From contig NW_007360614.1 of NCBI RefSeq assembly GCF_000192795.1, positions 1 through 64,000 on the forward strand: 64,000 bases of DNA. The letters are read 5' to 3'. The stretch comes from Vavraia culicis subsp. floridensis (Eukaryota > Microsporidia > Pleistophoridae). The position numbers and the translations under genes were made by a program. Below the pieces are notes generated by a model, which worked only from the letters and a program-made list of their open reading frames with translations, searched no databases and was not told the origin of the DNA. Each line of letters starts with the position of its first letter. Positions within the stretch are counted from its first letter, which is position 1. Positions 19,815 through 31,161 of the stretch are shown in pieces.

Positions 19815-21779
19815 CCCCTGTTGTGGGCTGCTAATTAAATGCGAGTTTCATAGCAAATTTGTGACAGATCACATCAAAAAAAAAACAAAAGTTGAATCAA
19901 AGAAGAAGTAAACGATTCAAAGAGCACAGGGAGTCACAAATAGTAGTAAATAAGCTTATAACAACAATTTGAGAACATACTATGGTTGTAAAGTGTCCCT
20001 TTATTTCAAAATTATTGGTTCTCTACATATAACCAAATTTGGAAAAATGTTTGATTAAACTTTTCTTAAGGATCACGAGATATTGGAGAAACAAGCAAAG
20101 GCATCTGATGACTGACACGTATTTAAAACGTAAGATAATCTTATCGGGTACTTTAATGAATTTGTGGTACGTTTCTATATGCAAGGCGCAGCAACCTGGA
20201 CCAATCGTTTCTTACCGCACAAGCACAGCAAATTTATCGTTTAAATGAGAAGATATGGTCGGAATGTGTGAGCCATGAGGGGTAAATCCGTGAGAACAGG
20301 ACATGAAGTGCTGGTTTGTACATAATAGTGCTGTGTGAAAGAGCAGAAAATACCAACAAAGAAAAACGAACTGTACTCGCTGCTTGTGAGTGAATGTATG
20401 CGTAGTGCAAAACTTACACTGCTATACAGGCATTAAAAAATATAAATTGCTAAAAATGTTCGGTGGTCATTCGCAGCACACCACAGATAAAACACAAAAC
20501 TACAAAAGTTAAAGTGAACTTTTTTATAATTTACAATACTTGCGCACCAACTTGTCTGAGCAGTACGATGTAGTATATTTTTAAAAATAAATTATTAATA
20601 ATGAATGGGTATATTGGCTGGTCATTGATTTTAACTAATTTGGATTGAAAAGGAGCTTGACAAAAGGGTTAATGCTCTGCTACTAAAGCAAGTTGCCGTT
20701 CAGATAACGCTAATATGCTGTGTAATATCCGTTTTTGTTGTTATTCCGGGATATCAAAGTTCAAACGTTATTGAACCGGAGGTAGAGGTGTTCGCTCAGG
20801 ATATCAGAGTCAATTCCTAGTTCAAAGCAATTAGTCATTCTATAAGTGTAAATTTAAGCAACTATGAGTACAATAACGAATTATTGTACGCTTCACAACG
20901 ACACAAACTGTCAATAATACTTCGTTTTACCTATTTTAGTTTAATTTCAAATATATTTTATTTTACTACTGTATCGGAACAAAGATGTACATTTTACCTC
21001 TTAATAGACTGGTTTAATACGATTTGTTCATTCCTCATCCTCTTTATCCAACGCTTTACCACCAACATACACAATTTGTGATCAGTTCGCACTCATCGAA
21101 TTAATCACTGAATAATGTTCTACTCAGCATCATTCTCCGTATCACACACCGTATTTTGTGCAGATACGGATAAAGGCGCGAACATGTGGTTGATCAAAGA
21201 ACACCACTGAACAAAAAAATGGCACTCTTGCAAACGCTAAGCACAAGGATGTAAAACGAATTTATGATCGATGTTAAGACAGATTAAACATTTTCTCTGG
21301 TACAGGGAGAGTCTTTGCAAGATATTATTACCTCATTTTTCACTCCAAGCTAGATTAAATTAACATACTGCCATACGAACACCTACATGTTTTGATTTTA
21401 GGTTCTTACACAAATGTGCACATGAAAAATATATTAACTCGATAAAACTAACCGATTTGCACAGTACTTGCCAAGCATGGTTGTATGAAGTATATCAAAT
21501 TTATTCCGTTATCGAAAAGAATACGTTCTTTGATGCTGTTTTTAGGATGCTCCGATCATCTTTGCTGTTTGAGGAGAATACTCCCGTTTACACCACCACA
21601 AGGAGACAGCCGTTCTAGCACTGTTAATACGAATGATAGCACATTTTGTACAAAACGTTGTTCTAAAGATAGCAAAATGATTTTAATAACATTTAAATTC
21701 TTTTTTACATTTAATTATTGTTCAAACACGTTATCAAAGTATGAAAAGTTCAAAAAATTGGCACCATTTCTACACACAC
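19815..21779. other. Intergenic, 2.0 kb
   Basis: Upstream of the SMS-like gene and downstream of NAA50. Two related tracts with GGATATCA at about 20750 and 20798 look like a small imperfect duplication. A weak ATG frame at 21485-21850 (121 codons) overlaps the NAA50 3' end on the opposite strand, lacks a start motif and is not recognised; I treat it as unlikely. Confidence 0.5.
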
Positions 21780-22259
21780 TCACAAATATTTACATAAAAC
21801 TATTGCACACTGGCTGTCCAACTTCGTGTAATAATCCTTTTCGATTTTGACCACCCGATAGCTCCATTTCAAATAAAATCTGCTCGCCACCATGTTTTTA
21901 AGCTGTACATGCAGGTAAATCCTTTCAACACGCTCACCACGCACCATATTCTCTACAAAACTGAGTATCTGCGACCCGAGTCCGTGCGACCGATACTCAT
22001 TAACGACACCAAGAGTCATCAGATAGCATCGTTTTTTGACGTGGCACAGATCGTATGATGCCTCACCTATGTATTCATTGTTATATATAAACAGGAATGA
22101 ATGCTTATCTTTGTTGGTTAACAGGTCTTGGTAGTATTCATTCTTATATTTTATGGGAAATATTTTTAAGTCTAGGTGTTTCAAAATTTCTATGTTTTTA
22201 GAGCTCACACAAATTGGCTTTATTATCGATTTGGGAACCAAATTTCGTGCGTGTACCAT
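21780..22259 (-). CDS. NAA50-like N-alpha-acetyltransferase (GNAT), 159 aa
   Basis: Cytosolic acetyl-CoA-dependent N-terminal acetyltransferase, closest to human NAA50 (San). Matches run end to end: IFPIKYKNEYYQDLL near 33 (human IFPVSYNDKFYKDVL), CYLMTLGVVNEYR near 78, the acetyl-CoA loop RSHGLG near 90, IYLHVQLKN near 113 and FYLKWSYRVVKIEKDYY near 127. NAA50 acetylates Met-starting N-termini at the ribosome with NatA and supports sister-chromatid cohesion. The start is the ATG at 22259, giving MVHARNL; CCC lies 7 nt upstream (plus GGG 22267-22269). An upstream TTG would add only one residue. Length is usual for the family. Confidence 0.88.
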   Translation of the reverse strand: MVHARNLVPKSIIKPICVSSKNIEILKHLDLKIFPIKYKNEYYQDLLTNKDKHSFLFIYNNEYIGEASYDLCHVKKRCYLMTLGVVNEYRSHGLGSQILSFVENMVRGERVERIYLHVQLKNMVASRFYLKWSYRVVKIEKDYYTKLDSQCAIVLCKYL

Positions 22260-25146
22260 CAATTAAGGGTAATGTAATTGCCAAAATCGATTAAATGTGC
22301 CGGCCAGTAATTACCGAACAAAACGAAATTGCACGTGATTGCTGCGCAAAAACCATGTCTCTCAAAATTTTGGTCCTGCACTTGTCAAATATGTATCGTT
22401 TTATCGTATTTATCAAGGATATCACTCTTTTATAGTCACTATAAGAAGGACACAATCCCTAAATTAGAGATAAAATGTGGTATTACCGCATTGCAATAGT
22501 GCCTGCGTATGAGCTGGGGCAACACGGCAAATTCATTGTATACAATTAACACTTATCGTTGACGAATGATAGCTAAACACGAGCACACAATAATCCTCAT
22601 ATCACCATTTACATACTTTCCTTATCAGAACAAAAAGAGCATATACACCGTATATGGCGTGAAAATGGCCAAAGTATTTATCACCGTTCTAACGACTCAA
22701 CACCTTATAAAGAGAACTTCTCACCACAGGTGCTGTTCACAATTTTATAACTACTCGATAAGAAAGTATTACTTAAAATAAGTTATTAAACCCTAACACG
22801 GCTCCTTCATTTGAGCCACATAGTGTGATCTACAGTATAATTTGTACAAATCGGTATTTTATACCGATACGGGTTTTTGTTGCATTTCTACACGGCTGTG
22901 CCATAAAAAACTTTGAAAAAGATTTTGAAAAAAATTTGCCTTATAAAACAAATACGAGGCAGAAGTGCAGCATTCAACCAATAACACGCGTTTTGTGCTG
23001 AAATTCAAATCTTACGATGGTAGTACAGCAAGGCACGGATAGCAAAACATGCCAATCGTATCCTGAAATAACAATTCATAGGCGAACATAAGTGTGCTGA
23101 ATTCACTTACCATTTCGTATAATCGTAATGTTAAATTATATTGAGCATCGCCGTGAATGACAAGAGCTATCCACCCACTATATTACTGTTAAGGAATGTA
23201 GTTATGTTTTATTACTTTGCATCCCTTAAGGTTACACTATTCTCATTTTTTAGCACTTTTGACATACATGGCATCACAGGCCTTGTGCAAGTATTCCATG
23301 ATAATCACATATCATCGTTCATCAAACCAATAATAAATGTGAAGAATCATTTTTTCTGCATTTCAACCAATCCTACACTCGAGCTTAGAGCATTTATTAA
23401 TCGTTAAAAAACTTTTAATTAATTTCCGTATACATTCACCAATACACCACAGAACCTTCAAATATACTTATCGCACCATCCTGATCGTAAATCTACGTAT
23501 TTCAGTACTGATCGTTCATATGGTTCATCAAATACACAACATGATCAATCTTTAACATATTTGGCAATAATACGTGCCTTTATAGCATACATACGAAAAC
23601 GTGTTGGTTCACCAAACGGGCAAAAATTCTAAACAGGCACTGTCCATAATTGAATGGTTATATCGCTGATATTCTTTGCTTGTCAACATATCTCAGCAAT
23701 ATTTACACATTAAACCGCAACTATTACCTACGCTATTTTCCTACCCCAATCGTTCAACGAATTATATTTCTCATCCACACCACGCAATCACAGTGCCGTA
23801 TCATCGCTTAAAACATCGTTCGTATCGGCATTGTGACCAAAACACCGTTACCATCATGCCTATACGATAGCACAAAGCATCGCACTCATTGTTTACATCT
23901 CATTACCATTCTCTGCTTCACAATGCATGTATTACCGTGATTTGAAAGCACGATAAGCATATTTTATTCCATTCTACTCCGCAATACTTCGTTTTGCTCT
24001 TTTTGCCGTTTAATGCTCGATCAAACACTTACATACCATGGTGCGGTTCTTTTATCTTTGCAGTTGATCAAATACGTACACCATTACACTGTAAATTAAA
24101 TTTACTCTTCACCACGATATCTTTCCGCATCATATCGTACGTGCTAAGACCAATAATTCATCGTACAAGCATTTAACAACGTACCATCCTTAAATAACCG
24201 TACCAATCTTTCATCCTGCTGCGTTGCAAACAATAATACATCGTATTAGAGCACGTTATGTGCTATTACTGCTGTCGTATACCCTAAACATGGTACCTCA
24301 TCAAATATCTTATGTATACCATCNNNNNNNNNNNNNNNNNNNNNNNNNNNNNNNNNNNNNNNNNNNNNNNNNNNNNNNNNNNNNNNNNNNNNNNNNNNNN
24401 NNNNNNNNNNNNNNNNNNNNNNNNNNNNNNNNNNNNNNNNNNNNNNNNNNNNNNNNNNNNNNNNNNNNNNNNNNNNNNNNNNNNNNNNNNNNNNNNNNNN
24501 NNNNNNNNNNNNNNNNNNNNNNNNNNNNNNNNNNNNNNNNNNNNNNNNNNNNNNNNNNNNNNNNNNNNNTTCACTCACTCCTTGCCAATCAACACATTCA
24601 ATCATTCACTCTATTTCACTCACTCCCAGTCAATCCGTATTTCAGCCCCTGTTCCGTACCCTCTCATGATATTGCCCTGCCAATTACGTGCAACTTATCC
24701 TATCGAATACAAAAGCATTCTTCAACACATTTTTTCGTTAAAAGTACGTTTAATTATCTTCTCCTATCTTTTTCAGCACTACCATTCATAAATACGCACT
24801 ATACCCTAATATCACATCTCCTTATCCTTCAAGAATGCACCATTATTAAAAACCCTTCAATTTTAGAAACTTAAATACGTTCATCCCTCCTCTTCCAAAG
24901 GCAGCCTCTATTACACACGTATGGTTATTGACAAAGACACTGGATAAACTATTATTACATGGCATCACCTTTAGATATATCTTATTAAATTTGTAACGAT
25001 GTATTGATCCAAGGTACCTCACCAATACCATCAATTCACACAAATACCACTTGTACAACACTCTACGTACCATCTGTATAAAACACCCCCATTGTACAAC
25101 AATCACTTTACTAAACCAAACTAATTAACATAATTTAAAGACTACC
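22260..25146. other. Long intergenic, 2.9 kb, G-poor on + strand, with assembly gap
   Basis: No supported gene. From about 23.6 kb to the end the + strand is strikingly poor in G; I counted about 46 G in the 571 bases after the gap. The hexamer TACCAT recurs eight times between 23849 and 25073. The N gap interrupts it, so open frames crossing it (24224-24874) are meaningless. The minus-strand frame 24846-25106 starts with GTG and is not called. Confidence 0.6.
24324..24569. other. Assembly gap (246 N)
   Basis: A run of 246 unknown bases. The right flank repeats TTCACTCACTCC at 24570 and 24615, 45 bp apart, so the gap may hide a tandem repeat that the assembler could not close. Its true size is unknown. 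Confidence 0.95.
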
Positions 25147-27942
25147 TCACCTCACAAAAGGTAATCTTCCCTTTCTATTTAAAATATTTTTAAGGATCCT
25201 GTAGCAGAACACTGACAGTCCCAGCTTGTTCCAATCCTTAGAATGCAGCGACTTGAACTCACCAACCGTACGTATCTCCTGATTGGTAAGCTTGGCCTCC
25301 CACAGCGACGCATTCTCAATCTTACATGCAAGCGTACACACATCAACGATGAAATCTTTGATTTGCAGGTCATCTGTGTACTCAGGTATTGAGGTGTTCG
25401 TTGTTTGGTGCTTCTCTTTAACAGGCTGTCTATCTTTGCCGTACAGGGTGTTCATCATTGCACGTGCTGCAAATACGGGTAGACCAAGTGCATCCCAGTC
25501 TTCTTCCACGAGCAGTTTAAGATCTTCTACCGTGTCTATCTCCTGTTCCTTGAGCAATTTTACCCATTCATTTGCTATATCAGGCGTTCTGTTCACTATT
25601 GATGCTGTTTCATTTACGAAATCTTCAATGCTCACTCGATCCTCATCCTTCACGGCTTTCTCATCGTGCGTAATATCCTTGCCATGTTCCGTTTTCTGAA
25701 TTATTGATGGCGAGTCCTTGCCTTGCTCCGTTTTCTGAATTATTGATGGCGAGTCCTTGCCTTGCTCCGTTTTCTGAATTATTGATGGCGAGTCCTTGCT
25801 CTGCTCCGTTTTCTGACCAGCAGAAACCAACATACTCCTACTTTGCTCCATCCTCTGATACGTGCCATCCCCATCATATACACTCTCCTTTAACCCCATA
25901 TTCTGACCCAAAACATCATTTTCAGCCTTTTTATTTTCTTTTATTTTATTGCACGTACCAGATGTACTACCCACACCCTCTTTCTCCACATTGTTCTGGC
26001 ACGCACTATCACCAACACCCTGCTGCCCACGAATTACATACTCAGCAATAGCTCCATTACGTGCCTCTTTCTCCTTTTCGCTGTCTCCCAGCAGTACACC
26101 ATGCAGTGAGCTGCTCTCCAATGGATTAACAATTATAGCCGTACTAGCGTCCTTTGCAGCAAAATCTTCAGCCGTAGACTCACCGTTGTATTCAGTGATA
26201 CTGTCGCTGTTACTAGCGGTACTTTTATCACCATCCCCTTTCTTATCGCCATTCTCATCTTTATCACTGTTCCGATCCTTACCGTTCCTCTCATCCTTAG
26301 ACCTGTCCTCATCGCCATCAACCACCGTGTCAGACCTTATCACTGTGAGCACTGGTGCATCATTCTGCCCATACACCTCCCTGCTCTCCACCACAAACGA
26401 ACTACCGCTCTTCTCCGACTCATCCTCTCTAATCCTTTTCTCCATTCTTTTGTCCACCATTCCAAGCTGATCAACTACATCACGATCCTTTGTTTCATCA
26501 GGAGATGCATACTGGTGCACATCACATTCTTTCATCCTCTCATAATCAATTTCGCTGTACTCCTCCCCATTAACACCCCCTCCACCACGACTAGCATAGG
26601 CATATCCCTGATCAACGTCCATGATCAAGTGCTCACCGAGTTGTATCTGCTTAATCTCAATCATTCCAACGTCGAAAATGCCCTCTTCTACAATATTCAA
26701 CGATTTAATCTTCTTCGCACGTTCTATACTCGTTTTAAAAAGATCGCACAGCTCGGCATACATGTTTGTACGGATGATTTCTTCCTCAAGCATTTCAGAC
26801 ATCACGCTGTCGATCGTATCCTTGTCATGATGGAATTTAAAACGGATGAACTGCTCGGACTCGGGCAGGTGCAGCTGGAGATGCATGGCATCAGGTTGTA
26901 TTGATATGAGCGTGCATTGCAGGTTGTTCTTGCTCCTTGCAAGCTGCAAAACGGTGCCTGGTCGCTCACAAATACAGAAATGGTTGCACTGCTCGTCAGG
27001 GAAGAAGACATGGTGCTCGAGCAACTCGTCCACGGTGATACGGTCGTAAACTGAAGTGATGCAACGAAATATGAGGTGTTTAAGACACGAATCTCTGATT
27101 TTGTGCACCGCAGACGGTAACTGGCCAAGTAGCACCTTCTTGAGCAGGTCAAACTCATCTTTGCACTCTGCATATGGCCACGTGCCCGTGCACAGCTCGA
27201 TCAGAAGGAACCCAAGGCTGTACACGTCCACTTCCTCGGTGTACCGCGAACCTTCATAAATTTCTCGGGGCAGAAACTCAGGGGTGCCCACGGTGGGCAT
27301 TCTATTCTTAAACTTCGCTTCAGAAATGCCGAAGTCGCCCAATTTTACGATGTCGGTTCCATCACGCACCGACAGAAAGACGTTCGAACACTTCAAATTC
27401 TTGTGTATGATGTGCATGCCATGCATGCACTTAAGCCCAGCCAAAATCTGGTGTAGCCAGTCAAGAAGACGCTCTCGCGTGGGCATACCATGCTTACCGA
27501 TGTACTCCTTGATGTTACCCTCGCTCATCTCCTCGGTGATTGTCACGTAGTCGTCCTCATACTGCCACGAATCAATGATCCGTATCAGGTTGGGATGCTT
27601 GCACGCTTTTATACGTTCCATCTCCTCAATGTATGTATTTTTGTCGATGAGCTCCTGGTCAAGCGATGAAACGGTAACTACGTTCCACACCACGCCCACC
27701 TTCTTGTACTCCTGCACCTCTCCATGCTCATTCACCTCGGGCAGCTCACCCGATGTGTACGGCACCTTCTGCTTCGCCCGAAATATCTTCTTGTAGTTGC
27801 TGCTGCCCAGCCTGCATCCCAGTTTCACGTACTTCCTGTTTGGCGATGATTCTATTATCTCGTCCGGCTCGTACACTTCCATATTCTCGAACTCCTCTTC
27901 GTTGTTCAACGGTGTGTGCATTGCGTTTTGTTTATTTCTCAT
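25147..27942 (-). CDS. WNK-family (pseudo)kinase with PF1 domain and two C-terminal SAM-like modules, 931 aa
   Basis: The kinase domain spans about 37-316. Like WNK kinases it lacks the beta-3 lysine (VVWNVVTV, N87) and has a lysine in the beta-2 strand (SSNYKK, K51). Uniquely, the catalytic loop reads HKN (180-182) in place of HRD, so the catalytic Asp is Asn; DFG (203-205) and VGTPEF are intact. This predicts weak or no phosphotransfer, as in the WNK-related pseudokinase NRBP. A PF1/OSR-type domain follows (about 345-405, FIRFKFHHDKDT), then a long D/S/E/K-rich linker with a 13-residue repeat (QKTEQGKDSPSII). A module of about 66 residues is repeated at 772-838 and 861-926 (DWDALGLPVF and DWNKLGLSVF) and resembles SAM. 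Start ATG lies 20 nt after CCC with a TATAAAAAT tract between; M8 is an alternative. Confidence 0.85.
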   Translation of the reverse strand: MRNKQNAMHTPLNNEEEFENMEVYEPDEIIESSPNRKYVKLGCRLGSSNYKKIFRAKQKVPYTSGELPEVNEHGEVQEYKKVGVVWNVVTVSSLDQELIDKNTYIEEMERIKACKHPNLIRIIDSWQYEDDYVTITEEMSEGNIKEYIGKHGMPTRERLLDWLHQILAGLKCMHGMHIIHKNLKCSNVFLSVRDGTDIVKLGDFGISEAKFKNRMPTVGTPEFLPREIYEGSRYTEEVDVYSLGFLLIELCTGTWPYAECKDEFDLLKKVLLGQLPSAVHKIRDSCLKHLIFRCITSVYDRITVDELLEHHVFFPDEQCNHFCICERPGTVLQLARSKNNLQCTLISIQPDAMHLQLHLPESEQFIRFKFHHDKDTIDSVMSEMLEEEIIRTNMYAELCDLFKTSIERAKKIKSLNIVEEGIFDVGMIEIKQIQLGEHLIMDVDQGYAYASRGGGGVNGEEYSEIDYERMKECDVHQYASPDETKDRDVVDQLGMVDKRMEKRIREDESEKSGSSFVVESREVYGQNDAPVLTVIRSDTVVDGDEDRSKDERNGKDRNSDKDENGDKKGDGDKSTASNSDSITEYNGESTAEDFAAKDASTAIIVNPLESSSLHGVLLGDSEKEKEARNGAIAEYVIRGQQGVGDSACQNNVEKEGVGSTSGTCNKIKENKKAENDVLGQNMGLKESVYDGDGTYQRMEQSRSMLVSAGQKTEQSKDSPSIIQKTEQGKDSPSIIQKTEQGKDSPSIIQKTEHGKDITHDEKAVKDEDRVSIEDFVNETASIVNRTPDIANEWVKLLKEQEIDTVEDLKLLVEEDWDALGLPVFAARAMMNTLYGKDRQPVKEKHQTTNTSIPEYTDDLQIKDFIVDVCTLACKIENASLWEAKLTNQEIRTVGEFKSLHSKDWNKLGLSVFCYRILKNILNRKGRLPFVR
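25694..25813 (-). repeat. 39-bp in-gene tandem repeat (13 residues, about 3 copies)
   Basis: The plus strand shows TTCTGAATTATTGATGG at 25694, 25733 and 25772, then a diverged unit at 25811. It encodes QKTEQ(G/S)KDSPSII in the linker of the WNK-like protein. Copies are nearly identical at the nucleotide level, so recent expansion or length polymorphism is likely. Confidence 0.9.
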
Positions 27943-30900
27943 GCACGCTTTTTATTTTTATAGGGCAAGAAAATGTCGCTTTTTTAATGTTAAATTAAAA
28001 ATTGGTGATCATCACGGCACACAGCACAGCACGCACCGGAACGCGTGTATGTGCACCAGGCACCTCCATACCACGTTTTTTATCACCTGTGAAACGATCC
28101 GTTAATATCGCAATTTTGAGCAATTGCGGTTATAAAAAAGGACGTAACGATCTAGAGAAACGTTCTTGCAGCCAAAAAGTGTCTCAGCACCACCAAAAAG
28201 GTGTTCTTCTACAAATGATGCTGATCGCGTAACACTGATCGTAAGGAAAGTACCTTTTTATTTTGACTGGCAATTAATTGGGAACACCTGATACTTTTAT
28301 ATTAAAAGTACGTTTGCCATTACTTCGTGCCACATCATCCAAACAAGCACACTTTTCTTGTGAGAACATCTGGTAAATGAGCAAAGGAAAATTTGAGGTG
28401 TGGTGCGGGGTATTTTGGTTCAGCGATGATGAAAAGTTCGAAAAAATAAATATTTTGGTGCTATGGAACAGAAAATGTTAAGATGATGGGAGGAGAAAAT
28501 ACCTTTCAACTCTGAAACAGTAAGGTATTTTAATCCTAAGGAACTGCCAATTCCCCAGTTCTAAGTAAATGATCACGACACCAAGAAATAACAAACCGGC
28601 TAATACCTTGATACATGTAAAATAACGGAATATTTTGTTCTTTCAGCACGTGAGAATGAGCATGTGATGCGCCCATTACCATGTACAGCACATTTTCTTA
28701 TTATATTCATCATATACGTACCGTTTACGGCTGTGCAGGCCGATAAGAATGGTTTCCCTCTTCACATGCGGATTAAAGGATCTGATCGTTTCTGTCATGT
28801 TTACAAATTACGATCACTGTGCTTTACAGTGATGTAATTAAAGAGAAAAGACTTTTGCGAACGAATCATTGCGGTACGGCTATCTAAGGTATGTGTTACT
28901 TACCACTGCTCTGTAACAGTTCGGCAGTGTGCCCGGCCCTCAACAAAATTTTTTAAATTCCTCCGTTATTTCACACAAGAACGGAAAAAACGTGTAATAA
29001 TTGCAGTTTAATACTTTTTGTGTGACTGTGCTTGGAAGAGTTATAATGTTATAAACTGCGGTACCTATACCTGAGCATTGATCTCAAGACGTGGTGCGGA
29101 ACGATGTTCTACCTGGTATTCCGGCTCCAACAGCACAAAATAGCGCTTATTCTGCACGATAGAGCAACAACAGCACGTTGAAGCGCTTGTAGCGATGAGC
29201 GATAGTATTACGAAAAATTTGCACAAATAAGTGATGCACGCGAAAATGAACGCATACAACCAATCACGGGGTAAAACAAGACGAGTGTACTATAATAATA
29301 CTAAATAATTGCCGCTGTACATCATTTCTTTGTTTTAATATAGAAACAGATCAAGCCGTGATCAAAATCTCGAAAGGTGTCATCAAATCCGCAATTTAAA
29401 CATTATTTTTGCAAAACGTGCCATAAAATGCTCACAATTCAAACGCAATAATAAAGTTCTCTTTATAAATCATCAATAGCACACAATTTACGCCATAAAC
29501 ACCCTCCGGCCGATGCATCACTCGAAAATACGGTGGTGTATTGCACTATTTGGGAGGATGTGAGAAAAATTGGGAAATGAAATTTATCTTGTGATGATGG
29601 ACGAGTAAGCAATTAGATGGCACAAAAATATCTGTGCTGTGATAAAATATTATTTTGCTCTGTTTTATTCCTCAAATTTTGTTTTGCACCAATTGTGTCG
29701 CATTCATAGCTGCTAGTTCTTGATGTTCTTTTGCTAAAGCACGTTTAATAGCATGGTCTTTTAAATGAGATCGATTTACTTCCAAACTACCGATTAAAGC
29801 GTTTACCCAGCATTCTACTCCTCGCTACTTCTCCACGCTCATTCATCTCTACGCTCTGTAAATGTAGAAATACAAAAAATTACAAAACATACAATTTAAT
29901 GTCTTAGCCATGAATTAGCACACACATCAAATGTGGCCAGAATATGATTGAACACCCATTACTGTCCGTTAACTGTTATTATACAGCCGGTGCGGCATGA
30001 TTTGCCGGCGTAACTAAAGCAATAAATAAATTTAGTTCTGTTCATCACGAACTGCAAATCCATATTTTTCACCAAAGGCATATTACTTACCGTCCTGCTG
30101 GTTCACGTGGTGACAAAACAGAACGTAACAGCGTGATAAAACTTTGTTGGTATGATGCTTTTTACCGTTCACATAAAAAAATCATTTCAGCCTTAAAACG
30201 TACCTTTCTTGCTTTATTGTTTATAACAGGTAATCATATCCACAAAATGTACCGGTAGTGCAGTATGTTGAATTGTTCTTTGCACAGGATCGTTTTAGGA
30301 GTATAATTCAAAAGGATAAAATTATGTATGCCAACCATACCACACAACGATGTCCGTGGTGTTTGTGTGGCAAAATATTGTGCACGACATTGAGACTGCA
30401 AATAAAGCAATTAATTGTGCCTTATGGCACGTACCTGTCTTGTAAGATGTTACTCTTACCACACGCAGTGACGAACGGAGGTATCAATGGAACGAATAAT
30501 CACAGGAAAAACTGAATTTATAAGGAACTCGGATTGATGAGCTGAAAACGATATGTCGTATTTCACACGAAACGATCACGAATGTTGTTCTAAATGGAAC
30601 TATGGAGTATGGTATTGGCATGATATGCTTGTATAAATGATGCTCTTATATGGTGCACCACAATTTACCACATGCATGTATCATAAAAATACGTAAGGGC
30701 ACGTATTCACTTGTTATGAACGAATTCGTTACCGATTCGTATGTTTCATGTACCAGAAATTGATGCTAAAGGAAGATTGAAAATCAACATTTGGGCAAGA
30801 TTGGTATTGATGGCAGTGCACATGCTTGTTAAATATGATAAAAAGATATTATCGCGGTACAAGATTGGTATTGATGGCAGTGCACATGCTTGTTAAATAT

Positions 30901-31161
30901 GATAAAAAGATATTATCGCGGTACAAGATTGGTATTGATGGCAGTGCACATGCTTGTTAAATATGATAAAAAGATATTATCGCGGTACAGGGTGCAATTG
31001 AGTACTTACACAAAAAATATATCGTAAACACAGATATTACTACACAGCAGGATCAATTGCGTGAAACCTCTCATTAGCAACTAAAACACCATCGTAATAT
31101 AACGCATCCGTGTACACGTGAGGAGAGTGAACAACACTACTTGATTTTCAACATTCATTTA
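27943..31161. other. Long intergenic, 3.2 kb
   Basis: Holds the 64-bp triple tandem repeat (30796-30987) and a possible small membrane-protein frame lacking ATG (29065-29259, minus). Plus-strand open frames at 28002-28232 and 30258-30515 have no motif or family and are not called. No RNA gene is recognised. Confidence 0.55.
30796..30987. repeat. 64-bp perfect tandem repeat, 3 copies
   Basis: Copies at 30796-30859, 30860-30923 and 30924-30987 are identical base for base. Each begins CAAGATTGGTATTGATGG and ends ATTATCGCGGTA, with TGCACATGC inside. 64 is not a multiple of three and no open frame uses it, so it is a non-coding minisatellite. Confidence 0.95.

Noticed and set aside
20745..20830. 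tRNA- or pol III box-like sequence around GGATATCA...GTTCAAAC
   Set aside because: Better explained as an imperfect short duplication; no cloverleaf can be drawn.
21485..21850. 121-codon plus-strand ATG frame overlapping the NAA50 3' end
   Set aside because: No CCC motif, no family, and it overlaps conserved antisense coding sequence.
24224..24874. Open frames crossing the N gap
   Set aside because: More than a third of the codons are unknown, so openness carries no information.
25694..25813. Regularly spaced repeats that could be mistaken for a CRISPR array (also 57897-58316 and 30796-30987)
   Set aside because: Units are contiguous without unique spacers, and two of the three arrays keep the reading frame of a protein.
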